A stretch of DNA of 43,681 bases from an uncultured Verrucomicrobiota bacterium (GTDB lineage: Bacteria; Verrucomicrobiota; Verrucomicrobiia; Opitutales; Opitutaceae): contig CAIVJE010000010.1 of the NCBI GenBank assembly GCA_903906135.1, positions 1 to 43,681 on the forward strand, given 5' to 3'. Below, one piece after another: positions 42,810 to 43,681 of the stretch; the first letter of the stretch is position 1; each line of letters starts with the position of its first letter. A program made the translations under genes and the position numbers. A model generated the notes under the pieces. It worked only from the letters and a program-made list of their open reading frames with translations. It ran no database searches and was not told the DNA's origin.

Positions 42810-43681
42810 ATGGCCCCTACTGTACACAGTGCTACCGGATTTCAGCTGAAACCTTTTACATCTGAAGATGATGCAAATCTTCGTGAGGCCCTTAAGCGCT
42901 GTTCAGCGGCAACCTATGAATCGGCCGCGCAATTTCGTAAAACAGGTAACACCGAACATTTGCCGGCTATTGTTTTGGGCATAATTGAGCGCTATATTGA
43001 GCCCGATCTCAGGGGTAAGCTTAAGGATGCTGATGATGATCTCCGTATCATTGAAGATCTTGGCATCGATTCACTCACGATGATGGAAGTCGTCATCTTG
43101 GTGGAAGATGTGCTGCAAATGACCATAAATAACGAGGAATTGCGCCACTTGCGGTCGGTGGGTGACGTTAAAACTTTCCTGGATTGTAAGGTCCGTGGCT
43201 TGCCCCTGCCGCAGCCCACCAAATTTATCCCTATCGAGCAGATCATGACGGTCATGCCGATCCAGCCGCCCTTTCTTTTTCTCGGCGAGGCTACCGTGGG
43301 TGCGCATGGTGCTAACGCTAAGTACAAGATCAGCGGGCAGGAATTTTTCCTCCAAGGACATTTTAAGGATAATCCCGTATTACCTGCCTCCATTATGTTA
43401 GAGGCGCTTGGGCAACTCGCCGTACTTTTTCTCCTCGAGGGGCAAGTGGGCGAAGCCGGCAAGGTGGTAGATCCGAAGATGATTTTCTTCACTTCGTGTG
43501 AAGGTGTGCGCTGTCATCGGATGTGTCGTCCTGGCGATGTCCTCAACTTATCAATTAAGCCAAAGCGCTTGAAGGCGCCGCTGGCCACGTTCGAAGGTCA
43601 GATTCGCGTTGGTCAGGAAAAAGCGGCGATTGCTGAAGAAATCACGCTCACGTTTGGCTTTGCCGACGCCGTTGCTCAGCC
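42810..43681 (+). CDS. Fusion of an acyl carrier protein and a FabA/FabZ-type dehydratase, 3' end missing
   Basis: From the ATG at 42810 the frame stays open for 290 codons to the window edge. Residues about 50-128 form an acyl carrier domain whose phosphopantetheine site is S88 in EDLGIDSLTMMEV. Residues about 138-285 form a hot-dog domain of the FabZ type, with H184 in LQGHFKDNPVLP and E198 in IMLEALGQLAV at the catalytic positions; the usual PxxPG is PVLPA here. Such fusions point to an ACP-tethered dehydration step, as in fatty-acid, polyene or aryl-polyene synthesis, rather than the housekeeping FabZ. The first 45 residues are charged and unassigned. No Shine-Dalgarno is visible. Partner enzymes may lie beyond the edge. 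Confidence 0.85.
   Translation, partial: MAPTVHSATGFQLKPFTSEDDANLREALKRCSAATYESAAQFRKTGNTEHLPAIVLGIIERYIEPDLRGKLKDADDDLRIIEDLGIDSLTMMEVVILVEDVLQMTINNEELRHLRSVGDVKTFLDCKVRGLPLPQPTKFIPIEQIMTVMPIQPPFLFLGEATVGAHGANAKYKISGQEFFLQGHFKDNPVLPASIMLEALGQLAVLFLLEGQVGEAGKVVDPKMIFFTSCEGVRCHRMCRPGDVLNLSIKPKRLKAPLATFEGQIRVGQEKAAIAEEITLTFGFADAVAQ

Noticed and set aside
42819-42830. ACTGT-AC-ACAGT inverted repeat, reminiscent of a LexA box
   Set aside because: The half-site spacing is 2 bp, not that of LexA, and it lies inside the first codons of the ACP-dehydratase gene, so chance is likely.

Overview
The window reads as ordinary, gene-dense chromosome of a moderately GC-rich Gram-negative bacterium. The best guess is the Verrucomicrobiota, near the Opitutaceae. 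This rests on the protein set as I recognise it: a very long GreA-type factor, an MFS sugar-type permease, a TIGR03067 protein and an acyl-carrier/dehydratase fusion. It is an inference, not a measured placement. Lipoproteins, an MsbA-type exporter and a periplasmic-type FKBP support a two-membrane cell. I found no tRNA, rRNA, insertion sequence, prophage, CRISPR array or recognisable defence system.

Layout. 1-7940 (minus strand): rpsO and pnp, a terminator, then a DUF2127 membrane protein, surE, an ABC-2 type ATPase, rmuC, a TIGR03067 protein, a MOSC protein and the start of another gene. 7941-8377 is a 437-bp gap holding the rpsO leader and an A+T-rich stretch. 8378-19385 is a continuous minus-strand series with small gaps or overlaps: pyrF, ispD, ispF, two tandem oligopeptide-binding lipoproteins, an M28 aminopeptidase, oppB, oppC, msbA and dciA. 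On the plus strand from 19445 come ispE, ptsI and a secreted protein with one CxxCH haem site. 23607-28285 (minus): an MFS permease, an ArsR/methyltransferase fusion and a 617-residue GreA-like protein. rsmB diverges from it on the plus strand. 29717-37016 (minus): a retropepsin/PDZ lipoprotein, glyA, a low-molecular-weight phosphatase, a small secreted protein, purD and a 635-residue LOG-family protein. 37193-43681 holds an FKBP isomerase (+), threonine aldolase (-), aroK-queG (+), a glycosyltransferase followed by a thioesterase (-), and a partial ACP-dehydratase fusion (+) that runs off the right edge.

Functional links. ispD, ispF and ispE put three steps of the MEP isoprenoid pathway around one 59-bp divergent promoter region. 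The binding proteins, permeases and aminopeptidase form a peptide-uptake module, but no OppD/OppF ATPase is encoded here. rpsO-pnp keeps the classical order, with hairpins in the leader and between the genes. glyA with purD is a one-carbon/purine grouping.

The least explained items are the N-terminal extensions of the GreA-like and LOG proteins, a multi-hairpin element at 31012-31124, the rpsO leader, the CxxCH protein overlapping ptsI, and the ACP-dehydratase fusion. Nothing here is a clear-cut new system; these are the places to look first.
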